53,574 nt of DNA from contig DAIDHB010000244.1 in the NCBI GenBank assembly GCA_027452145.1, forward strand, positions 1 to 53,574. The letters run 5' to 3'. Every line of letters begins with the position of its first letter. Within the stretch, counting starts at the first letter, position 1. Made by a program: the position numbers and the translations under genes. The notes under the pieces are model-generated. The model worked only from the letters and a program-made list of their open reading frames with translations, ran no database searches and was not told where the DNA came from. The DNA comes from Planctomycetales bacterium. Its GTDB lineage: Bacteria; Planctomycetota; Planctomycetia; Isosphaerales; Isosphaeraceae. Positions 7,902 through 16,208 of this stretch are shown here, one piece after another.

Positions 7902-9173
7902 TCAACGTTCGAGCACGCCTGGCCTGGGGATGACGAAGCCCTTGACGGCGACGTCGAGCTGGGGCCAGTCCTGCGGCGCGGTGACGACCTCGTAGCCGCG
8001 GCCGTCGATGACGACGGTGTCCTCGGTGCGGGCGGCCCGGACGCTCGGGCTCCAGGCCAGCGCCGTGTCGGGCTCGAGCTCGAGCGGGCTGTCCGGCCGG
8101 AGGACGACCTCGCGAGGAGAATAGCCCACGATGTTCCCCTGGTAGTCGAGCGTCCATTCGTGGGGTCGGTTGAACTTCTCGTAGATGCGCCGGGAGCGGC
8201 GGAAGACCTCGGAGATCTTCTCGCCCGGCCGGGAGAAGAAGATGCAGGTGGCGTCGACCATCGTCGCGAGCGAGTGGTCGTCGCGGTACTCGGCCTCGAC
8301 GGGCCCGAACGAGACGGTGCGGGTCACCGAGGCGCACAGGCCGTGCCGCCGCCCGGTGACGGCGATCGTCGCCCTGCGCTGGATCGGGGAGGCCTTGAAG
8401 TTGGGCTGGCGATACCGCGCCAGTCGATCGTCGCCGGCGACGCGGAGGTCCACCGGCACGACCCCCTCGCGGATCAGGCGATGCGCCAGGTGTCCGGCCA
8501 CGTCGGCCTCGCGCTCGCCGCGGTCGAAGTTGCGGCAGGTCGCCTCGACCGCGAGGGTCAGCGTGCGGCCCAGCTCGCGGAGCCGTTGCCGTTCGAGCGG
8601 GGTCAGCCGGCGCCTCAGGGCCCGGACCGCGTCGGCCTCGCGCCGGAGCGGCGAGCAGCCATGACCGGTCATGTCGCTGGCCACTCGCTTGTTGTGGCAG
8701 AGCTCGGCGACGACCTGGAACGGGTCGTCGTACCAGGGACGCTCCTTGAGCTGGAAGCCCAGCCCGGCCAGCTCCTCCTCGAACACCCGCGAGCTCTGGA
8801 CGTTGTCCGTGATGACCGCCCGGGAAGTCCGGTTGATGTAGAGCAGGATCGCCGCCGGCCCGCAGCCCATGTCCTGGCCGACGTCGCCGCCGGCGGTGAA
8901 CCACGCGACCGAGTCGGCCATGCCGAGGACCACCGCATCCTGGCCCGTCCTGTCGAGGAACTCACGGACGCGCTGATGTTTCAATTCCACGTCCGCGCGT
9001 CGGGCTGCCAGCGTGGCGTCGCCGTGATCGGCCGCCGGGTCGGGCAGCGGGGGAAGGCTGTCGTTGTCGGGCCGATCGGCCGCAGTCTGCAGGACCCGGT
9101 CGAATTCGCGCGTCAGGTCCAGGGCGCCCGGCACCGATGCGCTCATTCCGGCGAGGTGAACCACGATCGCCAC
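7902..9173 (-). CDS. M24 (creatinase/aminopeptidase P) fold protein without evident metal ligands
   Basis: The 423-residue product has an N-terminal creatinase-type domain (DAVVLGMADSVAWFTAGG) and a C-terminal pita-bread domain (LRELGRTLTLAVEATCRNF, NIVGYSPREVVLRP, LELEPDTALAWSPS). Active M24 peptidases carry D-x(n)-D, H, E, E metal ligands. In the segment that should hold the two Asp (ATIAVTGRRHGLCASVTRTV) neither is present. It may be a creatinase-like non-metal hydrolase or an inactive homologue. The GTG at 9173 is chosen because AGGGGGGA (9181-9188) lies seven bases upstream; upstream in-frame codons lack such a site. It is the first gene of the operon with the MetE-like, UlaG-like and xylB genes. 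Confidence 0.7.
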   Translation of the reverse strand: MAIVVHLAGMSASVPGALDLTREFDRVLQTAADRPDNDSLPPLPDPAADHGDATLAARRADVELKHQRVREFLDRTGQDAVVLGMADSVAWFTAGGDVGQDMGCGPAAILLYINRTSRAVITDNVQSSRVFEEELAGLGFQLKERPWYDDPFQVVAELCHNKRVASDMTGHGCSPLRREADAVRALRRRLTPLERQRLRELGRTLTLAVEATCRNFDRGEREADVAGHLAHRLIREGVVPVDLRVAGDDRLARYRQPNFKASPIQRRATIAVTGRRHGLCASVTRTVSFGPVEAEYRDDHSLATMVDATCIFFSRPGEKISEVFRRSRRIYEKFNRPHEWTLDYQGNIVGYSPREVVLRPDSPLELEPDTALAWSPSVRAARTEDTVVIDGRGYEVVTAPQDWPQLDVAVKGFVIPRPGVLER

Positions 9174-9250
9174 GAATATCTCCCCCCTAATGCGAACCAC
9201 GACGCTCGCGTCCCTGGGAGCGTGCTATCGAACCGGATTGTCGCGGGTAT

Positions 9251-10234
9251 TCAGGCGGTAGATAGGGTCCCTTCATCGTTCCATGTCGAGCTAAGAAATT
9301 CAAGGAGGGGCCGGATCAAATTCCGTTGCCCGACCGGGAAGTCGAGGTTGTGACCCCCCGGCACGAGGAAGAGCTGGACCGGCACACCGGCCGCCCGGAG
9401 CGCCCCGGCCATCGAACGGGACTGGTCCACGGGCACCAGCGGATCCTGCAAGCCATGCACCAGGAGCATCGGCGGATCGCCCGGCGCGACATGATCGATG
9501 GGCGACGCCGCCGCGAATTGCAGCGGCACTTGCCGGGGCGTCCCTCCCAGGAACTGGGCGGCCGCCCGGCCCGCCCACGGGCTCTGGGCGTACAGGGCCG
9601 GAAGGTCCGCGGGCGCCGAGAAGGCAATCACGGCCTGGACTTGCGTCGAGACGCCGCCCGGACCCGGCGGGCCCGGGTCGGTGCCGAGCAGCTCGGCCAG
9701 GTTGCCCCCGGCCGACTCGCCCATCGCCACGACCCGGCCCGGGTTGATCCTCAGCGCGCCGGAGTTCGACTGCACCCAGCCGACCGCCGCGCGGACGTCC
9801 CCCAGGTTCGAGGGCCAGGTCGGTCGACCCGGCGCCGACAGCACATAGTTCGGCGCGACCACCACGTAGCCATTAGGGACGAACGCCGAGGCGATCCGAT
9901 CGCCGTAGCCCGTCTTGTTCAGCCGCCGCCAGCCCCCGCCGTGGATCGCGACGATCACCGGCCATCCCCCGGGTGGCGGCTGCCCGGCCGGCGAGTACAC
10001 GTTCAGCCGCTCGAACGTCCCCGACGGCGTGGCGTACGGCACGTTCGCCCGCTCGACCATCCGGCCGGAGTCGATCAGGGGCCTGGGCATGGCGGACAGC
10101 AATGTCCGTCGCTCGAGGCCGTCGATCGTCGGGTCAACCGGGCGAAAGGCCCGGGGGCGTCGCGCGTGAATCTCGCCAGAGCCGGAGGAAACGGCCCGGG
10201 GCCGGGCCTCGCGGGGCCTTCGGGTTTGCCACAT
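9251..10234 (-). CDS. Exported alpha/beta-hydrolase (HSL/BD-FAE-like esterase) with LEPR-XLL-like N-terminus
   Basis: The 327-residue protein has the hormone-sensitive-lipase-type oxyanion motif HGGGW, the nucleophile elbow GESAGG, an acidic residue in HGLQDPLVPVD and the catalytic His in PGGHNLDF. A carboxylesterase or deacetylase role is likely. The first 45 residues are basic and contain IDGLERRTLLSA, a variant of the LEPR-XLL signature found at the N-terminus of planctomycete surface proteins, so the enzyme is probably exported. It lies downstream of a second esterase in the same orientation (54-base gap), which suggests gene duplication or co-expression. Substrate unknown. Confidence 0.8.
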   Translation of the reverse strand: MWQTRRPREARPRAVSSGSGEIHARRPRAFRPVDPTIDGLERRTLLSAMPRPLIDSGRMVERANVPYATPSGTFERLNVYSPAGQPPPGGWPVIVAIHGGGWRRLNKTGYGDRIASAFVPNGYVVVAPNYVLSAPGRPTWPSNLGDVRAAVGWVQSNSGALRINPGRVVAMGESAGGNLAELLGTDPGPPGPGGVSTQVQAVIAFSAPADLPALYAQSPWAGRAAAQFLGGTPRQVPLQFAAASPIDHVAPGDPPMLLVHGLQDPLVPVDQSRSMAGALRAAGVPVQLFLVPGGHNLDFPVGQRNLIRPLLEFLSSTWNDEGTLSTA

Positions 10235-10288
10235 GGGTGCTACTCATGGATGCACGGACGCCGATCGGCGGGCGAGGACGCCGGACGG

Positions 10289-11272
10289 TCACGGCGACTT
10301 CCCTTCTGGGAGCATTCCACATGCTTCGAGAAAGGCAAGGATTTCGGGCAAGAGCCGTCGCGGAAGCGGGCCGGGGACCTCGGGATCGCGGACGTCCACG
10401 TCGAACCCGTGCCGCGCGCCTTCCACCCGGATCAGCCGGTGGGCGATCCCAGCCTTTTCCAGGGCGGCATCGAGCCTCTCAGCCTGGGCGATCGGCACCC
10501 AGGCGTCGTGAGTGCCGTGGATCAGAAGCATGGGCACCGTCTCGCGGTGGATGCGATGGACGGGCGATGCCACGCGGGCCGCGCCGGGATCGTCGCGGCC
10601 CAGGAAGACCTCGACCGGCTCGTGGGCCAGGTGGCGGACCCGCTCGGAGGGCAGTCGTACCAGGTCCGTCGGTCCGGAGAAGCTGACCACCGCTCGCACC
10701 CCAGTCGGTCGCACGGGGTGGTCATCATCGGGGAGGAGCGTGGCGAGGAAAAGCGCCAGATGTCCACCGGCCGACTGCCCGATGGCGGCGATGCGTTCGG
10801 GGTCGACGTCGAGATCCTCGGCGTGACGCCGAATCCAGGCGACGGCCGCGCAGATGTCGTACAGCGCCATCAGCCAGGCCGCCCGACCAGGCCGTGCCAG
10901 GTGATAGTCGGGCGCAATGACCACGAAGCCGGACTCGGCGAGCTGGATCGCCATCGGGCGGGGGTTGCCCGGCCCCGGCCGCAGCAGCCGCCGCGTGCCC
11001 CCGATCCAGCTCCCGCCGTGGATCAGGAGGATCGCCGGACGGCCGACGGCGTCGGGCCGGCGCTCGCTCCGGCCGGGCGGGAGGTAAACGTCCAGCAGCA
11101 GCGGCGAGCCCCCGACCAGGCGATAGGGCACGTCCGCTCTCAGCACGACCGGGCTCGCCGGCTCGACCGCGCGGAACGCCCGTTCCGCGACGCGGCCGAC
11201 CCAGGCGGTCGTCGCGGCGAGGGCCAACCAGCCGGCGATTCGCAGGACCTGTACGGGTCTCGATGGCTTCAT
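10289..11272 (-). CDS. Membrane-anchored or secreted alpha/beta-hydrolase (esterase)
   Basis: The 327-residue product has an N-terminal hydrophobic segment (VLRIAGWLALAATTAWVG) consistent with a signal anchor, then the oxyanion motif HGGSW, the nucleophile motif IGQSAGGH, an acidic residue in HGTHDAWVP and the catalytic His in GARHGFD. These define the BD-FAE / HSL-like esterase group, which removes acyl groups from sugars or small esters. The neighbouring esterase has the same length and motif order, yet the two differ strongly outside the motifs, so any duplication is old. The ribosome-binding site is weak. Confidence 0.8.
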   Translation of the reverse strand: MKPSRPVQVLRIAGWLALAATTAWVGRVAERAFRAVEPASPVVLRADVPYRLVGGSPLLLDVYLPPGRSERRPDAVGRPAILLIHGGSWIGGTRRLLRPGPGNPRPMAIQLAESGFVVIAPDYHLARPGRAAWLMALYDICAAVAWIRRHAEDLDVDPERIAAIGQSAGGHLALFLATLLPDDDHPVRPTGVRAVVSFSGPTDLVRLPSERVRHLAHEPVEVFLGRDDPGAARVASPVHRIHRETVPMLLIHGTHDAWVPIAQAERLDAALEKAGIAHRLIRVEGARHGFDVDVRDPEVPGPLPRRLLPEILAFLEACGMLPEGKSP

Positions 11273-11600
11273 GGCGAGGAGCGGGGAAACCTCGACGATT
11301 GTCTGGGCGCCGGGATGGCCGGCTGATCGCTACGTTGGCGTATCGGGTTCGACGGTGGTGCTCGGGATGAGCCAGGACTGATTGCGATGCCGGATGGTTC
11401 TGACCGGTGAACCTGGTTCGCTTGCCGCTCGCCGCGAGCGGCTCGTCATGCTCGGAGCGACGCCTCCACTTTACCGTCGTTAGCGCGTTCTTTGCATCAA
11501 GGAACAAAGCTCGGGGAATCCCGCTCCGATAACAGATAGCAGGAGCAGATCGGCCGTCGCGCGGAGAACCGTCCCGCGAACTGGTAAGGAGGCTGGACAG
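11273..11600. other. Divergent intergenic region, 328 bp
   Basis: It separates the minus-strand esterase from the plus-strand small exported protein and should carry promoters for both. No clear -35/-10 pair was recognised. The only firm signal is the strong ribosome-binding site TAAGGAGG at 11585-11592 for the plus-strand gene. Confidence 0.5.
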
Positions 11601-11966
11601 ATGACTCATCGGGGAGGCCGTTCCTTATCGACCTCGCTGTTGATTCTGTTCGTCCTCGCCATCCAGGGCCTGACGCCCGACCCGCATGACCTGGCCTCCG
11701 CGAATGCCTTCAAGATGCTGTTTCCCTCGGCCGCGGGCGAGGATCCCTCCTCGGGCCAGGATCGGCTTCCGCCGCAGAGCGGCGTCTCGGCCGAGCGGCC
11801 GGGCTCAAGCGAGTCGGCCACGCATCGGTACGAATTCGCCCGCGCGACGCTCGCTGCGAGCGATCCTGCAACCGGCCGCCTGACCGGCCATCGCGTGACG
11901 ATTCACGATCGAGAATTCCGCACCCCCGAAGATCAGACCCATCGCACCTCCCGCCTGATCTGCTGA
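11601..11966 (+). CDS. Small exported protein of unknown function
   Basis: The 121-residue product has a hydrophobic N-terminal helix (SLLILFVLAIQGLTP) suited to a signal peptide, followed by a polar, Ser/Pro/Arg-rich remainder with no recognisable domain. Support for a real gene is a perfect TAAGGAGG eight bases before the ATG, among the strongest ribosome-binding sites in the window. It precedes the sulfatase-family gene by 353 bases on the same strand. No function can be assigned. Confidence 0.55.
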   Translation: MTHRGGRSLSTSLLILFVLAIQGLTPDPHDLASANAFKMLFPSAAGEDPSSGQDRLPPQSGVSAERPGSSESATHRYEFARATLAASDPATGRLTGHRVTIHDREFRTPEDQTHRTSRLIC

Positions 11967-12319
11967 ACCTGCCCCTGCGCGACCATCGGTCCTCGCCGAT
12001 TCCCGGCGCGACGGATAGCGGGACTGCGCCCGAATTCTCACCTGTCCGGTGACAGAGCCCGGGTTCCCGCATGTCGCGCGGGCTGCCCTGGCCAGGAACC
12101 GCGCCGCCCATCCGGCTGCGTCCGGGCTCGCCGCCGCGCGTGCCCCCGGGCCGGCCGCTGAGATCGACCCGCCTTCGGCCGAGCGGCCAGGACGGTCCCC
12201 CGCCACGTCGCGCGGATCGGGCTGAACGCGCGGGCGCCCTGCGCCCACCCGAATCGCGTTCAAGCATGCGCATGTCATCGAAAAACAGCATGCCAGAGCT
12301 TCAAACGGAAGGTTGAGCA
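11967..12319. other. Intergenic region, 353 bp
   Basis: This lies between the small exported protein and the sulfatase-family gene. It contains a short TCACC/GGTGA hairpin near 12040 and GGAAGG (12307-12312) seven bases before the sulfatase start. No gene or clear promoter was seen. Confidence 0.45.
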
Positions 12320-14500
12320 ATGTCCAAGTTCCAGGAGCAGGCCCGAACGGAGCCCTCACACCGTACTGTCGCGTCCCGCGATACGAGGCCGAGATCGGTG
12401 GCGTGGGACCGGTACCGTCCCTCGCGGGCGTTCCGGCTGATTGCAGCGAGCAAGAGGCTCGACCAGCGGAATCGCCAGGAGGAGGGTCGGCGCGCCGTTC
12501 CGGCGCCCGCGGTCCCTTCGCTGTTGGCGGTGCTCGCGGCGGCGGGCACGGTCGGAATTCTCTCCGGCGTGATGGAGGTCGGCGTCCTGCTCGTCCAGGT
12601 TCGCGGGCTGCATGTCGTGGACTGGAGCACCCTGATGATCAGCCGCCACGCCGTCTGGATGATCCCGGCGGTCGCGGTCGTCCTGTCCGTCGGCCTGACG
12701 CTGGTGCTGGTCGGGCCGCCGCTGGCGTGGTCCGCGAGGCGGAGATCGTCACGGCTGCTCCGGGGGCGATCGCCGATCTGGGGATGGTGCGGTCTGGTCC
12801 TGGGTACGCTCCTGTTCCTCGGTCCGTTGCTGGCGGTCCGGGGCTTTCACGTCGCGGCCCCGGTCGCGCTGTCGATCGGGCTCGGTTATCGGATACGACG
12901 GTGGCTGGTCCGCCCCGGTGCCGCGTGGTCGCGCACGGCATTCGGTGCCACGGGGATCTCGATCGCCGCGATGGCGATGGGGCTGGCCCTGCGTGAGTCC
13001 ATGGGCCGGGCGGAGGCCGGCACGAATGCATCGGCGATGGGCGCCTCGCGCCCGAATCTCATCTGGATCGTCCTGGATACGCTGCGGGCCGATCGCATGC
13101 AGCTCTACGGGTACTCGCGTCCCACGACGCCCGAGCTGTGTGCCTGGGCCAGGGACGGGATCACCTTCGACATGGCCCGATCCGCGGCGCCCTGGACGCT
13201 CCCCTCGCACGTGACGATGTTCACCGGGCTCTGGCCTTCGGAGCATGGGGCGGCCGTGGACCAGCCCTACGTCGGTTCCTCGCCGACCCTGGCGGAGCAC
13301 CTCAGGTCGCGGGGATACCGGACCGCGGGGATCGTGGCCAACGTCCGCATGTGCAACGCGGCCTACGGCGTGGGCCGGGGGTTCGACTTCTACGTGGACT
13401 ACCCCTGGCGGGACGAGATCAGTGTGAGGGCCGCGCTCAACCAGTCGTCGCTGGGTGCCTCGATCCTGGAGCTCGCCCGGAGGATCGGGCTCTCGGTCCC
13501 GCAGGTCTTCCCGTTCTCCTACCGACAGCCCGCGCGGACCATCGCCGGTGCGGGACTCCGATGGCTGGAGACTGCCCGGTCCGAACCCCTGGCCGCCGCT
13601 CCGGGAAGCCGGCGACCCTACTTCCTCTTCCTGAATTTCATGGATGTGCATGGTCCCTATCTCCCGCCGGCGGGGTCTCCGCGCCGGTTCTCGCATGGGC
13701 CGGCGCCGAGCAAGCGCGAGGCGCGACCCGAGACCGGATGGCGGGCCGTCCAGGCGCGTGATGCCTCGAACCCGGAGGATCGTCCCGTCCTTCAGCGCGA
13801 GCTGGCTGCGGTCGGCGCCCGCCTGGGCGATCTGTACGACGACTGCCTCGCGGGCCTCGACACCGAGCTCGGCCGATTCCTGGCGGAGGTTCGCGATAGC
13901 GGCGGCCTGGCGAACACCTGGGTCGTTATCACGGCCGACCACGGCGAGCACTTCGGCGAGCACAACCTCTTCGGCCATGGCTCGAGCCTGTACAACGAGC
14001 AGACGCACGTCCCGCTGTTGATCATCCCCCCGCTCGATCCGTCGCGGGGCGGCCCCGATCACCATGCCGCGCTCCGAGGCATGCGTATCGGCGAGCCCGT
14101 CTCGCTACGGGAGCTGCCCAGGACCATGACTCGCCTCCTGCTGGGCAGCGATCCGAATCCCTTCCCCGGCCGCAGCCTCGACCGCTTCTGGCACGGCGAT
14201 GGGTCGGCCCGGCCGGATCCGGTCCTGGCCGAGCTCATCCAGCCGCGCCTGAAAGGGAAGGATTTCCGCACGGAGGACGTGATCCGCGTCGAGTCCATCA
14301 TCGACGAGGACCACCAGTTGATCCAATCGCAGGCCCGGGGCGCCGAGCTTTTCTCGCTGGCTTCCGATCCCAGGCAGACGACGAACCTCGCCGACGATCC
14401 CGGCCGGGCCGCCCTGCGGGCCCGCCTGAGCCGGCGACTGAACGACATGCTCGGGCGTGCGTCGGCCGTCGCGCCGCGAGACCGGCCCGTCGCCGAATGA
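12320..14500 (+). CDS. Membrane-anchored sulfatase-superfamily enzyme (Thr in place of Cys/Ser nucleophile)
   Basis: The 726-residue protein has about five membrane helices in residues 65-225 (for example AVWMIPAVAVVLSVGLTLVL) and then an extracytoplasmic alkaline-phosphatase-fold domain. NLIWIVLDTLRADRMQLYGY binds metal and ITADHGEHFGEHNLFGHG supplies further ligands. At the position of the sulfatase C/S-x-P-S-R site the sequence is APWTLPSHVTMFTG, so Thr replaces the Cys or Ser that becomes formylglycine. Thr is the nucleophile of phosphoethanolamine and lipoteichoic-acid transferases of the same superfamily. The enzyme is therefore more likely a phospho-transferase or phosphodiesterase than a true sulfatase. 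Gene order gives no substrate clue. Confidence 0.75.
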   Translation: MSKFQEQARTEPSHRTVASRDTRPRSVAWDRYRPSRAFRLIAASKRLDQRNRQEEGRRAVPAPAVPSLLAVLAAAGTVGILSGVMEVGVLLVQVRGLHVVDWSTLMISRHAVWMIPAVAVVLSVGLTLVLVGPPLAWSARRRSSRLLRGRSPIWGWCGLVLGTLLFLGPLLAVRGFHVAAPVALSIGLGYRIRRWLVRPGAAWSRTAFGATGISIAAMAMGLALRESMGRAEAGTNASAMGASRPNLIWIVLDTLRADRMQLYGYSRPTTPELCAWARDGITFDMARSAAPWTLPSHVTMFTGLWPSEHGAAVDQPYVGSSPTLAEHLRSRGYRTAGIVANVRMCNAAYGVGRGFDFYVDYPWRDEISVRAALNQSSLGASILELARRIGLSVPQVFPFSYRQPARTIAGAGLRWLETARSEPLAAAPGSRRPYFLFLNFMDVHGPYLPPAGSPRRFSHGPAPSKREARPETGWRAVQARDASNPEDRPVLQRELAAVGARLGDLYDDCLAGLDTELGRFLAEVRDSGGLANTWVVITADHGEHFGEHNLFGHGSSLYNEQTHVPLLIIPPLDPSRGGPDHHAALRGMRIGEPVSLRELPRTMTRLLLGSDPNPFPGRSLDRFWHGDGSARPDPVLAELIQPRLKGKDFRTEDVIRVESIIDEDHQLIQSQARGAELFSLASDPRQTTNLADDPGRAALRARLSRRLNDMLGRASAVAPRDRPVAE

Positions 14501-14573
14501 CGGTGAGGGCCCGATGTCTGGTAGAATCCTGTCGTCGTGCCGCTCGGTTCGATCGTTGGGGGAGCGCGAGGTT

Positions 14574-15134
14574 ATGAGCGAGCCGAAATCCAGACTGCCT
14601 TTGCTGGAGCAGCGGGAGATCGAGGCCCGGATCGTGGGCCCGCTGGTGCGGGCGTTCGCGGAGCACCTCGGCCGGGAGAAGACGCTGGAGGTCGTCGCCG
14701 GGGTCATTCGCGAGCTGGCGCGAGAGAGCGGCTCCGCGCTGGCGGAGAGCCTGGGCGAGAGCACGCTCCGGGCCTTCGCCGGCTCGCTCGATCGCGGGCG
14801 CGAGAACGGTGCCCTGGAGATCGAGATGCTCGAGCAGACGCCGGAGCGCCTGTCGTTCAACGTCACGCGCTGCCGCTATGCCGAGATGTACCGAGCGCTC
14901 GGCCTGGGCGAGCTGGGCGCGAGCCTGTCCTGCCAGCGGGATTTCGCCCTGGCACAGGGCTTCAACCCGTCGATCGAGCTGACCCGTACCCAGACGATCA
15001 TGGGCGGGGCGCCGTATTGCGACTTTCGGTTTCGGCTGGCCGGGGCCGGGCAGCCCGCCCCCACCCCCGAGCCGGGGCCGGGAGCGGAATCGCCGTCGGT
15101 CAGCGATGCGGGGCCGTCGTCGGCCGGGCCGTGA
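14574..15134 (+). CDS. L-2-amino-thiazoline-4-carboxylic acid hydrolase-like protein
   Basis: The 186-residue protein carries the conserved core of the ATC-hydrolase family: SFNVTRCRYAEMYRALGLGE, then LSCQRDFALAQGFNP, TRTQTIMGGAPYCDFRF. The last segment resembles a compact active-site region with conserved Cys, Asp and Glu. The named family opens a thiazoline ring, but most members are uncharacterised, so only family membership is claimed. The C-terminal 25 residues are Pro/Ser-rich. The start is the ATG at 14574 (GAGG just upstream); an in-frame ATG at 14514 would add 20 residues. Its last 35 bases overlap the 3' end of the convergent gene. Confidence 0.65.
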   Translation: MSEPKSRLPLLEQREIEARIVGPLVRAFAEHLGREKTLEVVAGVIRELARESGSALAESLGESTLRAFAGSLDRGRENGALEIEMLEQTPERLSFNVTRCRYAEMYRALGLGELGASLSCQRDFALAQGFNPSIELTRTQTIMGGAPYCDFRFRLAGAGQPAPTPEPGPGAESPSVSDAGPSSAGP

Positions 15135-15786
15135 CGCGAGGGGCCGGGGCGGCTCCCTCGTTCGCGGGCTGGGTCCCGCCGAACCGGAAGCGGCACGACG
15201 GCCCGATGACGGCCTTCCACTTCTGCTGCTGATCGGGCGTGAGCACCGTCCTCGCGCGGGCGGTGATCTTGTCGACCTCGAGGGGCGAGAGCCGTCGCTT
15301 CCGGCGCACCTGCTCGGTCTCGCGCAGCAGGAGCCCGAGCGCCGACTGCTGCTGCTCGTTGAGCTCCAGGTAGTCAGCGACCGCCGATCGGCCGAACGCG
15401 GTGGCACCCTCCCACTGGAGGGTGACCTGCGACAGCCGCTCCTGCTGGGCCTCGGATAGCGCGTGGCGCAGCCAGCCGGCCATCTGCTCGTCGATATTCA
15501 GCCGCTCGGTCCGGGCGGCCTGCTCGGGCATCCCCCTGAGCCGCCGGCCTCGCTCCATCAGGCTCGCGGCCAGGTTTCTGGCCGCGGCGATCTGCCGCGG
15601 CTCGAGCTTGAGGTCGGCCTGGACGTCCCCTCGCAGGAGCAGGTAGATCGGGGCGATTTGCATCCCGAACCGCTCGTCGAGCAGGGACTCGCCGCTCGGC
15701 TGCGGATCCGACGGCCCGCCGGCCCCCATCATCGCGGCGACGGCCAGGACCAGCCCGGCCGGGACGACGGTCAATCGATGACGCAT
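15100..15786 (-). CDS. Exported helical protein, Spy/LTXXQ-like
   Basis: The 228-residue product has a signal peptide (TVVPAGLVLAVAAMMGAGG) and a mostly helical, charged mature part rich in Gln, Arg and Leu. It includes LKLEPRQIAAARNLA, ALSEAQQERLSQV, YLELNEQQQSAL and LTPDQQQKWKAV. Repeated L-(S/T/E)-x-x-Q motifs resemble periplasmic Spy/CpxP-type proteins, so a periplasmic sensing or chaperone-like role is possible. ATG at 15786 has GGAG about 11 bases upstream. Longer frames reaching 16212 lack coding character. A TATAAA box at 15904-15899 could be its promoter. Confidence 0.65.
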   Translation of the reverse strand: MRHRLTVVPAGLVLAVAAMMGAGGPSDPQPSGESLLDERFGMQIAPIYLLLRGDVQADLKLEPRQIAAARNLAASLMERGRRLRGMPEQAARTERLNIDEQMAGWLRHALSEAQQERLSQVTLQWEGATAFGRSAVADYLELNEQQQSALGLLLRETEQVRRKRRLSPLEVDKITARARTVLTPDQQQKWKAVIGPSCRFRFGGTQPANEGAAPAPRVTARPTTAPHR

Positions 15787-16208
15787 GGTCCGGAAGACTC
15801 CAACATGGGCCGTCGCCTCGAGACGAGAACCGGGGCGCGGCACATCGGCGATCGGCAAGTACAGGTCGAACGACCGAACGGAAAGGAAAGGCCGGAGCTT
15901 TATACGCCGGACCCGCCCGCGCGGGAAGAGCAACCCGCCGATCTCCGGGTCGCCGCGCTGGGTGGAAGAAGCCGCCAACGACGGTTCCGGATCGCGCTCG
16001 GCGGATCGGGTTGCGTCGCGTCGAGTCCGGTCAAGCTCCGGGCATGCGCGCGACGAGCCGGGACCCGGCCAGTGCAAGGCCGCCCGGGTCCCGGCTCGTT
16101 GGTGGTGGGGAATCGGCTGGCTGGTCCCATCCGGAGCGCCGCCAGCCCGCCCGAGGGTTGGAAACCCCTCGATCCGGCCGGCCGGTGGCAGCTCAGTGAA
16201 GGGGCCGA
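15787..16208. other. Intergenic region, 422 bp, with promoter-like box and strong hairpin
   Basis: It holds a TATAAA box on the minus strand at 15904-15899 with only a weak -35 (TTCCCG, 17-bp spacing), a candidate promoter for the Spy-like gene, and the perfect hairpin at 16053-16099. No gene was seen. Confidence 0.45.
16053..16099 (-). terminator. Perfect 16-bp stem, candidate terminator
   Basis: Arms 16053-16068 and 16084-16099 (ACGAGCCGGGACCCGG and its exact complement) enclose a 15-base loop. The hairpin lies 110 bases beyond the stop of the minus-strand Gly/Gln-rich gene and before the next minus-strand gene, the position expected of a terminator. It has no T-tract. Confidence 0.55.

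Noticed and set aside
7209..9353. 714-codon plus-strand ORF antisense to the M24-like and MetE-like genes
   Set aside because: It mirrors two well-supported minus-strand genes, has no family motif, and arises from GC-biased antisense frames.
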